From Kiritimatiellia bacterium (lineage in GTDB: Bacteria; Verrucomicrobiota; Kiritimatiellia; CAIVKH01), in assembly GCA_025054615.1 (NCBI GenBank), contig JANWZO010000005.1, forward strand, positions 91,283-155,282: a stretch of 64,000 nucleotides of DNA. Direction: 5' to 3'. Numbering within the stretch: position 1 is the stretch's first letter; each line of letters begins with the position of its first letter. The notes below the pieces were generated by a model that had not been told where the DNA came from, searched no databases, and saw only the letters and a list, made by a program, of their open reading frames with translations. This document shows positions 29,835 to 37,994 of this stretch, in pieces. Made by a program: the position numbers and the translations under genes.

Positions 29835-29897
29835 TCCATGCTCTGTAATTTCCATGGCATGGAAAAGGTTCCGCGATGTTTTTCCATTCCATGGAAA
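29835..29897. repeat. Palindromic TTCCATGGAA elements between metG and tadA (copy 2)
   Basis: The divergent metG-tadA gap contains TCCATGCTCTGTAA (29835-29848, identical to the murF-mraY copy), the 17-base inverted repeat TTTCCATGGCATGGAAA (29849-29865, 8-base arms around one base) and TTTCCATTCCATGGAAA (29881-29897, 7-base arms around three bases, containing the perfect TTCCATGGAA). The two palindromes are 32 bases apart, about three helical turns, which suits paired operator sites; a dispersed repeat is the alternative. Confidence 0.65.
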
Positions 29898-29972
29898 TTT
29901 CTGCCGATGATCCGCGAGGAGGCCGTGGATTCCGCTGGAAATGAGGGATGGACGCCGGATAGGAATCGCGGC

Positions 29973-30470
29973 ATGAACGGACCGGAACCGACCCCACTGC
30001 CGCACGACGCGAACTGGGCGCCATGCGAGGAGCACATGCGGACCGCGATCCGCCAGGCGGAGCGCGCGGCGGCCCTGAACGAGGTGCCCGTGGGAGCGGC
30101 GATCTATCTAGGAAATCGCCTGCTGGGTCAGGCGCACAACCAGGTGGAGATGCTCAAGGATCCGACGGCGCACGCGGAGATGATCGCGATTACGCAGGCG
30201 GCGAGCGCGCTGGGGGATTGGCGCCTGACCGATTGTGTCCTCTATGTGACGAAGGAGCCGTGCCCGATGTGCGCGGGCGCGATTGTGCTGGCGCGAATTC
30301 CGATGGTGGTCTGGGGTGCGACAGATCCGTTGCGCGGGGGGGCGATTTCGCGGTTTCAAATTTTTCAAAGCGAGGCGCTCAACCACAGGGTGGATTATCG
30401 CGCGGGATTTCTCGAGGAGCCGTGCCTCGAGCTGCTCCAATCGTTTTTCAGAAAGCTTCGCCAGGAGTGA
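29973..30470 (+). CDS. tadA: tRNA-specific adenosine deaminase TadA
   Basis: Deaminates adenosine-34 to inosine in tRNA-Arg(ACG). 165 aa with the zinc deaminase motifs HAE (His67, Glu69) and PCPMC (Cys97, Cys100), and the family stretch VVWGATDPLRGGA. The ATG at 29973 has AGGA at 29961-29964; the frame is open further upstream across the palindromic elements but that part is not TadA-like. The 3' end overlaps by 23 bases with the convergent membrane protein gene. Confidence 0.95.
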   Translation: MNGPEPTPLPHDANWAPCEEHMRTAIRQAERAAALNEVPVGAAIYLGNRLLGQAHNQVEMLKDPTAHAEMIAITQAASALGDWRLTDCVLYVTKEPCPMCAGAIVLARIPMVVWGATDPLRGGAISRFQIFQSEALNHRVDYRAGFLEEPCLELLQSFFRKLRQE

Positions 30471-32040
30471 ACCGGCAGACAACCGGACCGTTCGAAACTC
30501 CGGCGGGGCAGTCAAACACGGGCGCGAAACGTTGAACCGCGGCGTCGGACAGCAGCGCGCCGAAGCGGGTGTTGCGCTGCTGCAGATAGACGCGAAGGCC
30601 GTCGGCATCGCGGACCACGCCGCCGGGCGCCCAATTCAGGATGACGGGATGGAGCCGACCGGTGAGATCGATTGCGTTCGGATATCCTTCCGCGAGGAGG
30701 AAGCCCGGCGAGTCCGTTGCGATGGCGCCGCCGATCTCCGCCGGCGGGGGTAGGCCGGATTTCAGCGCGTCGCGTTTTTCGGCGAGGATGCGCGCCTCGG
30801 ATCGGGCTTTGCGCATGGGCGTGGCGACCGAACCGATCATGCCGGAAAGCCACGCCATCAGTCCCAGCAGCACGAGGAACATGAGATAGACGGTGCGGGG
30901 CTGTAGGCCGGCCGCCGGATCTGCGCGGTCGCGGAGCCACGAGGCAAAGCAAATGATGAACACGCCTATGCCCACCAGCCAGATCAGGCGCGCGCCGGCG
31001 GCCAGGGCGGCGAGGATAGCGCCACCCGAGACCATTTGGAGCAGAGGGGCCGCGAAGACGAGCACGAGCAGCGCCCACACGAAACGGGCGAGAGGCGCGG
31101 AACGCAGCTGCGTGGGCATTGCGGCGGCCAGGATAAGCCCGACCGCGCCGAAGAGCATTCCCGGCAAACCGAATGCGGCGTAAACGGAGCCCAGCATCCA
31201 TTTGGCGCCTCCGAGGAAGCCGAGCTCCGCGGCCGGTTCGAGGATGTCTTCCGACGCGATGGCGGTCAGAGACATAGAAGCGTCCGGCGCCCGGGGAAGC
31301 GGCACGCCAACGACCAGTGAATTCCACCAAAAGACAGGGACCAGTAGGATGGTGATCAGGATGGCTCCATTGATGAGACGAATGAAGGCCGGAAACGTTT
31401 CGGATTCGTCGGAGGTTGCCGGTGAAACCAGCCAGACGAGTCCCAGGGCCACCCACCAGGCTGCGTATTCCACATGGAAGAGAGAGGCAAGCCCGATCCA
31501 CCATGCGGCGGACAGGGGCAGGATCTTCACACCTCGTGCGGCTGATGCCGCCGCATTCGCAAAGCCGGCTACAAGAAATGCGGCGGCCGCGGCATCCGGG
31601 GCTCCGCGAATTGTGTCGAACAGAAAACCGGCAATAAAAGCGGCCGCCGGCAGCAGCCAGTAGGCGAGATGTTGGTGGGGCCAGCAGCGGCGGCCGAAGG
31701 CGGGGATCGCGGCGATTCCCACGGCCGCGCAGAGGGCCGCTGCGAGGGTGGCGAGGCGGTCCCAAGGCACGCCCGCCGCGCTCAGAGCGGCGAGGATCGC
31801 AATCCAGAGAGCGTTTTCCCCGGCGGGCAGCCGTTCGGCCGGCGTGCCGATGAAGCCGTGGTCGGAAAAATGGCGAGCTAGGGCGTGGAAGAGAAGCCCC
31901 TCGTCGGTCGGAACGGCGGGAGCCTTTGTTCCACCCATCAGCAAAAGGGCGCCAAAAAACAGGGCCAATGCCGCGGCAGCCTGAATCCATGGGGTGGACA
32001 AGAGCGGCGGAGTTTCAGCAGTATTGTTAGATTCGTTCAT
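30448..32040 (-). CDS. GT-C-like polytopic membrane protein
   Basis: 530 aa with about ten to twelve membrane helices through residue 395, then a soluble C-terminal domain of about 130 residues. The first periplasmic loop contains VPTDEGLLFHALARHFSDHG; an acidic pair at this place, followed by a helix, is typical of GT-C glycosyltransferases (ArnT/PMT/GT39 type), but I see no second conserved motif, so lipid-linked sugar transfer is only a suggestion. The start overlaps the end of the SH3b gene (ATGA at 32037-32040), so the two form one transcription unit read leftwards. A long reading in another frame of the same strand is a shadow. Confidence 0.7.
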   Translation of the reverse strand: MNESNNTAETPPLLSTPWIQAAAALALFFGALLLMGGTKAPAVPTDEGLLFHALARHFSDHGFIGTPAERLPAGENALWIAILAALSAAGVPWDRLATLAAALCAAVGIAAIPAFGRRCWPHQHLAYWLLPAAAFIAGFLFDTIRGAPDAAAAAFLVAGFANAAASAARGVKILPLSAAWWIGLASLFHVEYAAWWVALGLVWLVSPATSDESETFPAFIRLINGAILITILLVPVFWWNSLVVGVPLPRAPDASMSLTAIASEDILEPAAELGFLGGAKWMLGSVYAAFGLPGMLFGAVGLILAAAMPTQLRSAPLARFVWALLVLVFAAPLLQMVSGGAILAALAAGARLIWLVGIGVFIICFASWLRDRADPAAGLQPRTVYLMFLVLLGLMAWLSGMIGSVATPMRKARSEARILAEKRDALKSGLPPPAEIGGAIATDSPGFLLAEGYPNAIDLTGRLHPVILNWAPGGVVRDADGLRVYLQQRNTRFGALLSDAAVQRFAPVFDCPAGVSNGPVVCRFTPGEAF

Positions 32041-32948
32041 CGCACTCGCCTCTCAATGCGTTCGACGATGACCACGGGCGGACGGACGCCTTGAACCCAG
32101 TATTCACGGCCGTGGATCACAAGGGATTCGTTGAGTAACGATTTGAGCTGGGCCGTATTGCCTCGGACGAAACAGACGGTGACCCACTGGACCCCTTGGC
32201 GCCGGACCAGCCGAAAATCGCTAGGCCGATTGATCAAAAATGGCGCCGGCTTCAGCTCTCCCTCATATTTCACGAACCGGCCCTGCCCTTCCAAGGGGAC
32301 GAGCCGAAGATCACTGGGTGCCGACGGGAGAATGACCGCACCACCGGATTCCTCGGCGGGAGGCACGGAAGAATGGATGCGGGGAGCGGACTCCTGCTCG
32401 CCGGGTTCGGCGGGGCCCGAGGGTGGCGATGGGGCCTCAGGCGATGACGCGCGCTCCGGCAGGCCGCCGGCTTCGGGCGCCATCTCGGCGTCAGGGGTGA
32501 GCGAAGTAAGTTCAACGAACTCGCGGCTGACCCAGAGTGTGGCGTTTGTGGGCGCAACTTTCAGCCACTCGCCAAATTGGCCCCGTATGGTGACCGGGCT
32601 GCCGGCGGGGAGGCTGCCGACGATGCTGTAGTTGATTCCCGGACCCGCCCGAAGGTTCAGTTTATTCACAGTCACCACGCCGTCGCGGATGAATTCGCGG
32701 TAGGCCCAGACATCAACGGATTCAGGAGCTATGATCTCGACCCATCCTTCAATTTCAGATCGCACTGCGAGACGGTCGCCGGTGTGCGCCTGCGCGACCA
32801 CCTCGGCTTGCAGGTCGGGCCGCGCGCGAAGGTTAACGCGGTCCGACCGAACGCGCGCCCAGACGGTTTCTGACCGGGCGTCACCGGCGACGGCGCCAGC
32901 CAGCAGAATAACTGCCAAAATCCGGCGAGCTAGATTGCAACCGCGCAT
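32037..32948 (-). CDS. Secreted tandem SH3b-domain protein
   Basis: 303 aa from ATG 32948, which starts right before a hydrophobic signal peptide (MRGCNLARRILAVILLAGAV, cleavage probably near DARSE). Two bacterial SH3 domains follow: about 28-88 (VNLRARPDLQAEVVAQAHTG) and 90-150 (LNLRAGPGINYSIVGSLPAG). Residues 150-225 are Pro/Glu/Ser-rich linker, and the C-terminus (about 230-303) is a separate basic beta-rich region. SH3b domains commonly bind peptidoglycan stem peptides. Longer in-frame starts up to 33167 would remove the signal peptide from the N-terminus and are rejected. It precedes, and overlaps, the GT-C-like gene and is divergent from the next one. Confidence 0.75.
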   Translation of the reverse strand: MRGCNLARRILAVILLAGAVAGDARSETVWARVRSDRVNLRARPDLQAEVVAQAHTGDRLAVRSEIEGWVEIIAPESVDVWAYREFIRDGVVTVNKLNLRAGPGINYSIVGSLPAGSPVTIRGQFGEWLKVAPTNATLWVSREFVELTSLTPDAEMAPEAGGLPERASSPEAPSPPSGPAEPGEQESAPRIHSSVPPAEESGGAVILPSAPSDLRLVPLEGQGRFVKYEGELKPAPFLINRPSDFRLVRRQGVQWVTVCFVRGNTAQLKSLLNESLVIHGREYWVQGVRPPVVIVERIERRVR

Positions 32949-33004
32949 GGAACCGATACTATGCCCAAACTCATATCCGGCGAAGACATTTTTGACAGGA
33001 GCAC

Positions 33005-35077
33005 ATGGTGCAGCACCTTTACCCGCGTTTGCCCTGGCAGCCCGGCGGTTGGCTTGTCCCTCCCTGGTTGGGTGCGGATGGGCCGCGTGTGAAGCTCTCA
33101 TGGCGTCTCGACGAGCGGGAAGGATCGATCTGGCCCGCCGGCGAAGAGGATACCTGGGGCTTCGCATGGCGGCCGAGCCGCATGGTTTGGGCGACGCCGC
33201 ACGGAGTCATCGAATATGGGAAGGACGTGGCCGGGCCGCCGGCGTTCTGCGCCGTGTGCCCGGAGCCGGACGTGTTATGGGGCGAGTCCGATCTCGACCA
33301 CAAGCCTACCTTGGAGGGGGAGAAACCACCCGTACCCGGCGGGCCCGCCGTTCAGGTGCTGGAGACCGAACAGGTAACGGTGCGGCTTTTCCTTCAGGAA
33401 GAAAAAGGCAGGCTGCGATTCGCCGCCGTCGTCAGCCGGGACGTATCGGACGACGGCACGGCGACGTGGAACAAGTACCGATCCGAAAGCCCGGCGGCAT
33501 TTCTCGCGGGCGCCTTGTCGCCATATCTGGAGTTTGCGCGGAGCCAGTCGGCAACCAACGAGAGCGACTTCCGCCGAATGGAGGGCGTGGTGGCCCGGAT
33601 GATCCGCGACCTGCGCACAGGAGTGGACCCTCGCCGATTGATGTGCATTCCCGCTCGATCCTCCGACCGCCAAATGAGAACTGCGGACGTTCTCATCGCG
33701 GCGCGGGCCTGGCTCGAGGTGAGGCCCTCGATTGCGATGGAGCTGATTCGCACGGTCTTCAGCGGGCAGACGCCCGATGGAGACCTCCCCGCTTTCTACG
33801 ACGAACTTGGACACCCGTCGACGGAAACCTTTGACCGCCCCGGATTCGCGCACATCGTGTGGCTGGTCTGGCAGCGCGAGCCGGATCGCGCGTGGTATGA
33901 CGAGATTGCGCCGCGCGCCGTTCGATATGTTGAGGCGTTGATCCGCGCGATGGATCCCGATCGGCAAGGGTCGCCTCGCTGGCTGCGTGCCGGGGATTCT
34001 TTGGTTCCCAGTATCTACGATACCCAGTTGCGATCGCCGGATCTACCCGCCCTCCTTGTTCGCGAGGTTGACGCGCTGGAGCAGTTGGCGGGCGCGGTGG
34101 CGGTGCGGTCGCTCGACCTCGGCGACTTGTTGGCATACCGAGACCGATTGTTGAGCCGGTTGCGTTCCGATTTTTGGAATCCCGAGCTTCGCTGCTTTAT
34201 CGAGCAGTTCGAGGATGGGCGGCCGGTATTGAGAAAGTCGATCACTTCACTGGTTCCCTTGGTCTGCCGCCAGTTGACGCGAGAGGAGGAACAGGCCCTG
34301 CTGGACCTGCTCGTCAACAGGGACTTTCTGTTAAGCCCGGCGGGGCTTCTTTCCTGGTCGGACTGGTCCGCGGAATCTGAATCCTCGATCCTGCCCGAAA
34401 TCCAGGTGATGTTTCTCGACGCACTGAGCGAGCGTCGCGCGAGTTCGCAGCGTTCGACCTTGCGCGGCTCGCTGCTGTCGCACCTGCCGCCCGGCGAAAC
34501 CCCCGCGGAACAAGCGCTTTTGCTGGTTTTGTTGTCTGTGCGAGCGGAGATCCACCTGCATACGCGGCTTATTTCCCCAGCGTTGAACTGGATGAATCGA
34601 AATCGCCGCTTTGTGGTCGCGACCATCATCCTGTTGGCGGTTCTGATCAATGTCGGGGTTGTGATGTATTATCGGCTGCGGGAACGGACGCTCACCCTTC
34701 AGGCTGTTGAAACCAACATCGGTCTGGCGCGGCGCCTGTATTCGGAGGGTCGCTTTGCGGAGGCCGAGCCGGTGATGCGCCAGGTTCTGGACAGCGATCA
34801 ACCGCAGCCGACGGTCTGGTTTGAGATGGGGAACATCCTTTACAAACTGGGTCGGCTCGACGAAGCGGCGTATTGGTACGGGGAGCAAAAGGGGCCGCCC
34901 ATCATTGTGGGCCAGGCGCAGCATAATCTGGCCGTAGTGCGTATGAAACAAGGCCGGTTGGAGGAGGCCCGGCAGATCTGGATGGCCAATCAGACAAATT
35001 ATGCGATCACGGCTCCACAAGTAAGCGAGCGGGCCACTTTAGCCCTCAAATATCTCCCGGAAGCAGGGGAAAAATAA
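33005..35077 (+). CDS. Glycosidase-like (alpha/alpha) barrel protein with TM helix and TPR tail
   Basis: 690 aa of unusual architecture. Residues about 100-520 look like an (alpha/alpha)6 toroid of the GH63/GH37 type: GQTPDGDLPAFYDELGHPS, ETFDRPGFAHIVWLVW and SLVPSIYDTQLRSPDLPALL are the recognisable helices. A single membrane helix follows at about 534-556, then two to three TPR repeats (LARRLYSEGRFAEAEPVM, VWFEMGNILYKLGRLDEAAYWY, AQHNLAVVRMKQGRLEEARQIW). No N-terminal signal peptide is seen, so either the barrel or the TPR part faces the cytoplasm. AGGAG at 32997-33001 is three bases from ATG 33005 and six from GTG 33008, so GTG may be the real start. Function unknown. Confidence 0.7.
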   Translation: MVQHLYPRLPWQPGGWLVPPWLGADGPRVKLSWRLDEREGSIWPAGEEDTWGFAWRPSRMVWATPHGVIEYGKDVAGPPAFCAVCPEPDVLWGESDLDHKPTLEGEKPPVPGGPAVQVLETEQVTVRLFLQEEKGRLRFAAVVSRDVSDDGTATWNKYRSESPAAFLAGALSPYLEFARSQSATNESDFRRMEGVVARMIRDLRTGVDPRRLMCIPARSSDRQMRTADVLIAARAWLEVRPSIAMELIRTVFSGQTPDGDLPAFYDELGHPSTETFDRPGFAHIVWLVWQREPDRAWYDEIAPRAVRYVEALIRAMDPDRQGSPRWLRAGDSLVPSIYDTQLRSPDLPALLVREVDALEQLAGAVAVRSLDLGDLLAYRDRLLSRLRSDFWNPELRCFIEQFEDGRPVLRKSITSLVPLVCRQLTREEEQALLDLLVNRDFLLSPAGLLSWSDWSAESESSILPEIQVMFLDALSERRASSQRSTLRGSLLSHLPPGETPAEQALLLVLLSVRAEIHLHTRLISPALNWMNRNRRFVVATIILLAVLINVGVVMYYRLRERTLTLQAVETNIGLARRLYSEGRFAEAEPVMRQVLDSDQPQPTVWFEMGNILYKLGRLDEAAYWYGEQKGPPIIVGQAQHNLAVVRMKQGRLEEARQIWMANQTNYAITAPQVSERATLALKYLPEAGEK

Positions 35078-35224
35078 ATGAGGGCGTGCACGCCAAGGAG
35101 GTCGGGACTGTGCCCTGTGGAGGAAACGTGCAGCGCCCTCGTGAGAGATATCGCCTAATCTGTTGCTTACTTACACAACTTTTTCGTCAACCCATTTTCG
35201 ATAGACACTGCCGCTTCGCGATCG

Positions 35225-35250
35225 TTGACAAAAAAATTTCAAAATTTATC
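35225..35250 (+). promoter_or_regulatory. Candidate promoter of the HMA-like lipoprotein gene
   Basis: A consensus -35 TTGACA (35225-35230) is followed by an A/T-rich spacer and TTTATC (35245-35250) as the best -10, at a short 14-base spacing. It lies 27 bases upstream of the ATG in an otherwise empty 199-base gap. Confidence 0.35.
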
Positions 35251-35276
35251 GTGTCTCGCGCGACTTCGATATCGTC

Positions 35277-35627
35277 ATGAACATCGCAACGTTACGCAAA
35301 ACGTGTCTCTTCGCACCGGCCATCGGCCTCGCGGCCATTCTCTTCGCGATCGGTTGTTTTCGCCAGGATCAACGAACCATCACGATACGCGTCCCGCAGA
35401 TGCGGTCGCCCGCGTGCTACGCGTTGATTCAGGAGGCGCTCAAGAAGATCGAGGGGATCAAGAGCACTCGCCCGGATTACGAGAAGCGGACGGTGGACGT
35501 CACCTACGACGCGCTCAAATTGGCGATTAAAAACATTGAATTTGTAATTGCCGCCACGGGATTCCAGGCGAATGACATTGAACCGCCTCCCGACGCTCGC
35601 GCTCGACTGCCCGAGGATTGCCGCTGA
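35277..35627 (+). CDS. Lipoprotein with a one-cysteine HMA-like domain
   Basis: 116 aa. The N-terminus (basic, then hydrophobic, ending AIGC at Cys27) looks like a lipoprotein signal, with a slightly unusual lipobox. Residues 34-105 have the length and hydrophobic pattern of a ferredoxin-like heavy-metal-associated domain (ITIRVPQM, ALKKIEGIKSTRPDYEKRTVDVTYD, IEFVIAATGFQ). The metal loop, normally MxCxxC, reads MRSPAC: the first cysteine is Ser44 and only Cys47 remains. It may hold metal in another way, dimerise, or have lost binding. It precedes pepA by three bases. Confidence 0.7.
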   Translation: MNIATLRKTCLFAPAIGLAAILFAIGCFRQDQRTITIRVPQMRSPACYALIQEALKKIEGIKSTRPDYEKRTVDVTYDALKLAIKNIEFVIAATGFQANDIEPPPDARARLPEDCR

Positions 35628-35630
35628 ACC

Positions 35631-37094
35631 ATGCGACTCTCGGTCGTAAAACCAGCCCGCGCGGCCGATTCCGATCGCGCGATGGCCTACATACTCAGTG
35701 CAGGCTCCAAAGCCGTCGCTGATTCATCCCTTCAGAGGTGGGCTGACCGAGTTGGTTTCAAAGCGGAGGCGGAATCCTGCACGTATTTTACCGAGCGAGA
35801 ACGGCCCATCTGGCTCGTTGGAGCCGGCACGGATGCAGAATGGCGCCCTTCCAACGCGCGAAACGTGGGAGGACAACTTGCCATGGCTGCGCGGCGCCTT
35901 GGGGTCACCAAGCTGGATGTTCGACTGGACTCCGCAGGCGCGCCGAAGAGCCAGCCGGCAACTGTCCGAGCGCTGGTTACCGGCCTCGTATGCGGCGGTT
36001 ACCAGGTGCAGGGTCCGGCCCCAGTGCCGGCTCCCGCGCTGGAAGAAGTGCGGTTGGTGGTTCCGGCCAACCAGGCTGATTTGCTTTCCGATGCCGCTGC
36101 GCGAGGTGCCGAGGTCGGTCGTGTCATCAACCGGGTGCGCGATATTGCCAATCGCCCTGGCAACGAGGCACCGCCGATGGAAATCGCAGCGTGGGCCGCC
36201 AACATGGCGCGGCAGAGGGGGCTGCGCTGCGAAGTGTGGGACCGCAACCGCCTTGAACGGGAACGCTGTCATGCGTTCCTCGCCGTGGCCGCCGGCAGCC
36301 GGCAGCCGCCCTGTTTGATTCAGCTCACCTACCGGGGTCGTTCAAAGGCCCTTCGGCCCGTCATCTTCGTCGGGAAGACGATTACCTTCGATACAGGTGG
36401 AATCTCGCTCAAGCCGGGCAAAAATATGGAATGGATGAAGTTCGACAAATCGGGCGGGATGGCGGTTCTCGCGTTCATGGCCCTCGTGGCTTCTGTCCTG
36501 AAACCGGATCGGACTGTCATCGGAATGCTAGCCGCCGCGGAGAATATGCCCGGCGGCGCTGCAACCCGGCCTGGCGATGTGGTTCGCGCGCGGAACGGAA
36601 AGACCATCGAGATCGTCAACACGGATGCCGAGGGCCGACTGGTCTTGGCAGATACTCTCGATGTGGCCTGTTCGCTCAAACCTGCCGCCATCATCGATCT
36701 CGCCACGCTGACCGGTGCGGCGAACGTGGCGCTCGGGCGCCCGTATTCAGCGGTGCTTTCCAATCATCGTCCGCTGTCGGAATCCCTCTGTCAGGCCGGT
36801 GAGGAAAGCGGTGATCGCCTATGGCCGCTGCCGCTCGACCGCGACTATCGGTCCCTGCTGAAAACCCCGTTTGCCGACCTCAAAAATGTGGGGGATGGCA
36901 GCGCCGGGACGATCGTGGGCGGTATTTTTCTTGAGCATTTTGTCAATCCGTCAATTCCCTGGGCGCACATCGATCTGACCTCTGCGTGGGAGGAGCGGGC
37001 GACCCCTCACGGGCCCGCAGGTGCGACTTTGTTTGGGGCTGCCCTCCTGGCGCAATGGGTTGATCGAGGCGGCATGGAGTCGCTTGACACATGA
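35631..37094 (+). CDS. pepA: Leucyl aminopeptidase (M17 family)
   Basis: Cytosolic two-metal aminopeptidase that removes N-terminal residues from peptides. 487 aa. The C-terminal catalytic domain has VGKTITFDTGGISLKPGKNM with the metal-binding Lys and Asp, and the signature NTDAEGRLVLADTLD near residue 330. The N-terminal macro-like domain is divergent and short, as is common. The stop overlaps the purC start by four bases, and the lipoprotein gene lies three bases upstream, so the three may share a transcript. Confidence 0.95.
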   Translation: MRLSVVKPARAADSDRAMAYILSAGSKAVADSSLQRWADRVGFKAEAESCTYFTERERPIWLVGAGTDAEWRPSNARNVGGQLAMAARRLGVTKLDVRLDSAGAPKSQPATVRALVTGLVCGGYQVQGPAPVPAPALEEVRLVVPANQADLLSDAAARGAEVGRVINRVRDIANRPGNEAPPMEIAAWAANMARQRGLRCEVWDRNRLERERCHAFLAVAAGSRQPPCLIQLTYRGRSKALRPVIFVGKTITFDTGGISLKPGKNMEWMKFDKSGGMAVLAFMALVASVLKPDRTVIGMLAAAENMPGGAATRPGDVVRARNGKTIEIVNTDAEGRLVLADTLDVACSLKPAAIIDLATLTGAANVALGRPYSAVLSNHRPLSESLCQAGEESGDRLWPLPLDRDYRSLLKTPFADLKNVGDGSAGTIVGGIFLEHFVNPSIPWAHIDLTSAWEERATPHGPAGATLFGAALLAQWVDRGGMESLDT

Positions 37095-37990
37095 TCCTCC
37101 CCGCGGCTGTCACGCGCATCGACCTGCCCGGCATCCCGCGCGTGCGGAGCGGAAAAGTTCGAGAGTTGTTTGATGTTGGTGATTACTATCTGATCGTTGC
37201 GACGGATCGGATTTCCGCGTTTGACTGCATCCTGCCCACCGGCATTCCGGGCAAGGGATTCGTCCTGAATCAGCTATCGGCGTGGTGGTTTCGCAGGCTG
37301 CGCGACGTGGTGCCCAATCACTTCATCACGGACGACGTTCGGGATTACCCTGCCATGCTGCAGCCCTACGCCGATCGACTGAAAGGTCGGTCCATGCTGG
37401 TTCGCAAAGCGGAGGTGTTGCCCATCGAGTGCGTCGCCCGGGGGTATTTGATCGGTTCCGGTTGGGTGGAATACCAACGGACCGGGTCGATCTGCGGAAT
37501 TCCCCTGCGGCCCGGCTACCGCATGGCGGACCGGCTCGATGAGCCGATTTTCACGCCGGCGACCAAGGCGGAGTCCGGTCATGACCAGAACATTACCTTC
37601 GAGGAGGCGGCTGCCCGTGTGGGCTGGGAGAGAGCCGAGGAGCTCCGCGCCGTCTCGCTTGCTCTATACCAGCGCGCATCGGAGCATGCGGAACGGTGCG
37701 GACTCATCCTCGCGGACACCAAATTTGAATTCGGGCTGGCTGAGGGCAGTCTTCTGCTCATTGATGAAGTATTGACCCCGGACAGCTCGCGCTACTGGCC
37801 GGCTGATTCGTATGCTCCTGGCAAATCGCCGCCGTCGTTTGACAAGCAATATGTCCGGGATTACCTCGAATCGCTGGGTTGGAACAAGCAGCCGCCTGCG
37901 CCGCCGCTCCCGGACGACGTGGCGAAGCGGACGGCGGCAAAATACGTTGATGCGTTCGTTCAACTCACCGGATCCTTGCCGAATCTATAA
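37091..37990 (+). CDS. purC: SAICAR synthetase PurC
   Basis: Joins CAIR and aspartate in purine synthesis. 299 aa, the longer PurC form. Family motifs are SGKVRELFDVGDYYLIVATDRISAFD split over residues 16-41, then AEVLPIECVARGYLIGSGW, AESGHDQNITFEEA and LADTKFEFG. The ATG at 37091 overlaps the pepA stop (ATGA), and the recombinase gene follows after four bases. No other purine gene is nearby. Confidence 0.95.
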   Translation: MILPAAVTRIDLPGIPRVRSGKVRELFDVGDYYLIVATDRISAFDCILPTGIPGKGFVLNQLSAWWFRRLRDVVPNHFITDDVRDYPAMLQPYADRLKGRSMLVRKAEVLPIECVARGYLIGSGWVEYQRTGSICGIPLRPGYRMADRLDEPIFTPATKAESGHDQNITFEEAAARVGWERAEELRAVSLALYQRASEHAERCGLILADTKFEFGLAEGSLLLIDEVLTPDSSRYWPADSYAPGKSPPSFDKQYVRDYLESLGWNKQPPAPPLPDDVAKRTAAKYVDAFVQLTGSLPNL

Positions 37991-37994
37991 AGCC

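Noticed and set aside
30512..31990. Second 490-codon minus-strand frame over the GT-C-like gene
   Set aside because: Arg/Gly/Pro-rich and without membrane helices; the overlapping frame with clear helices and the ATGA start is the real one.
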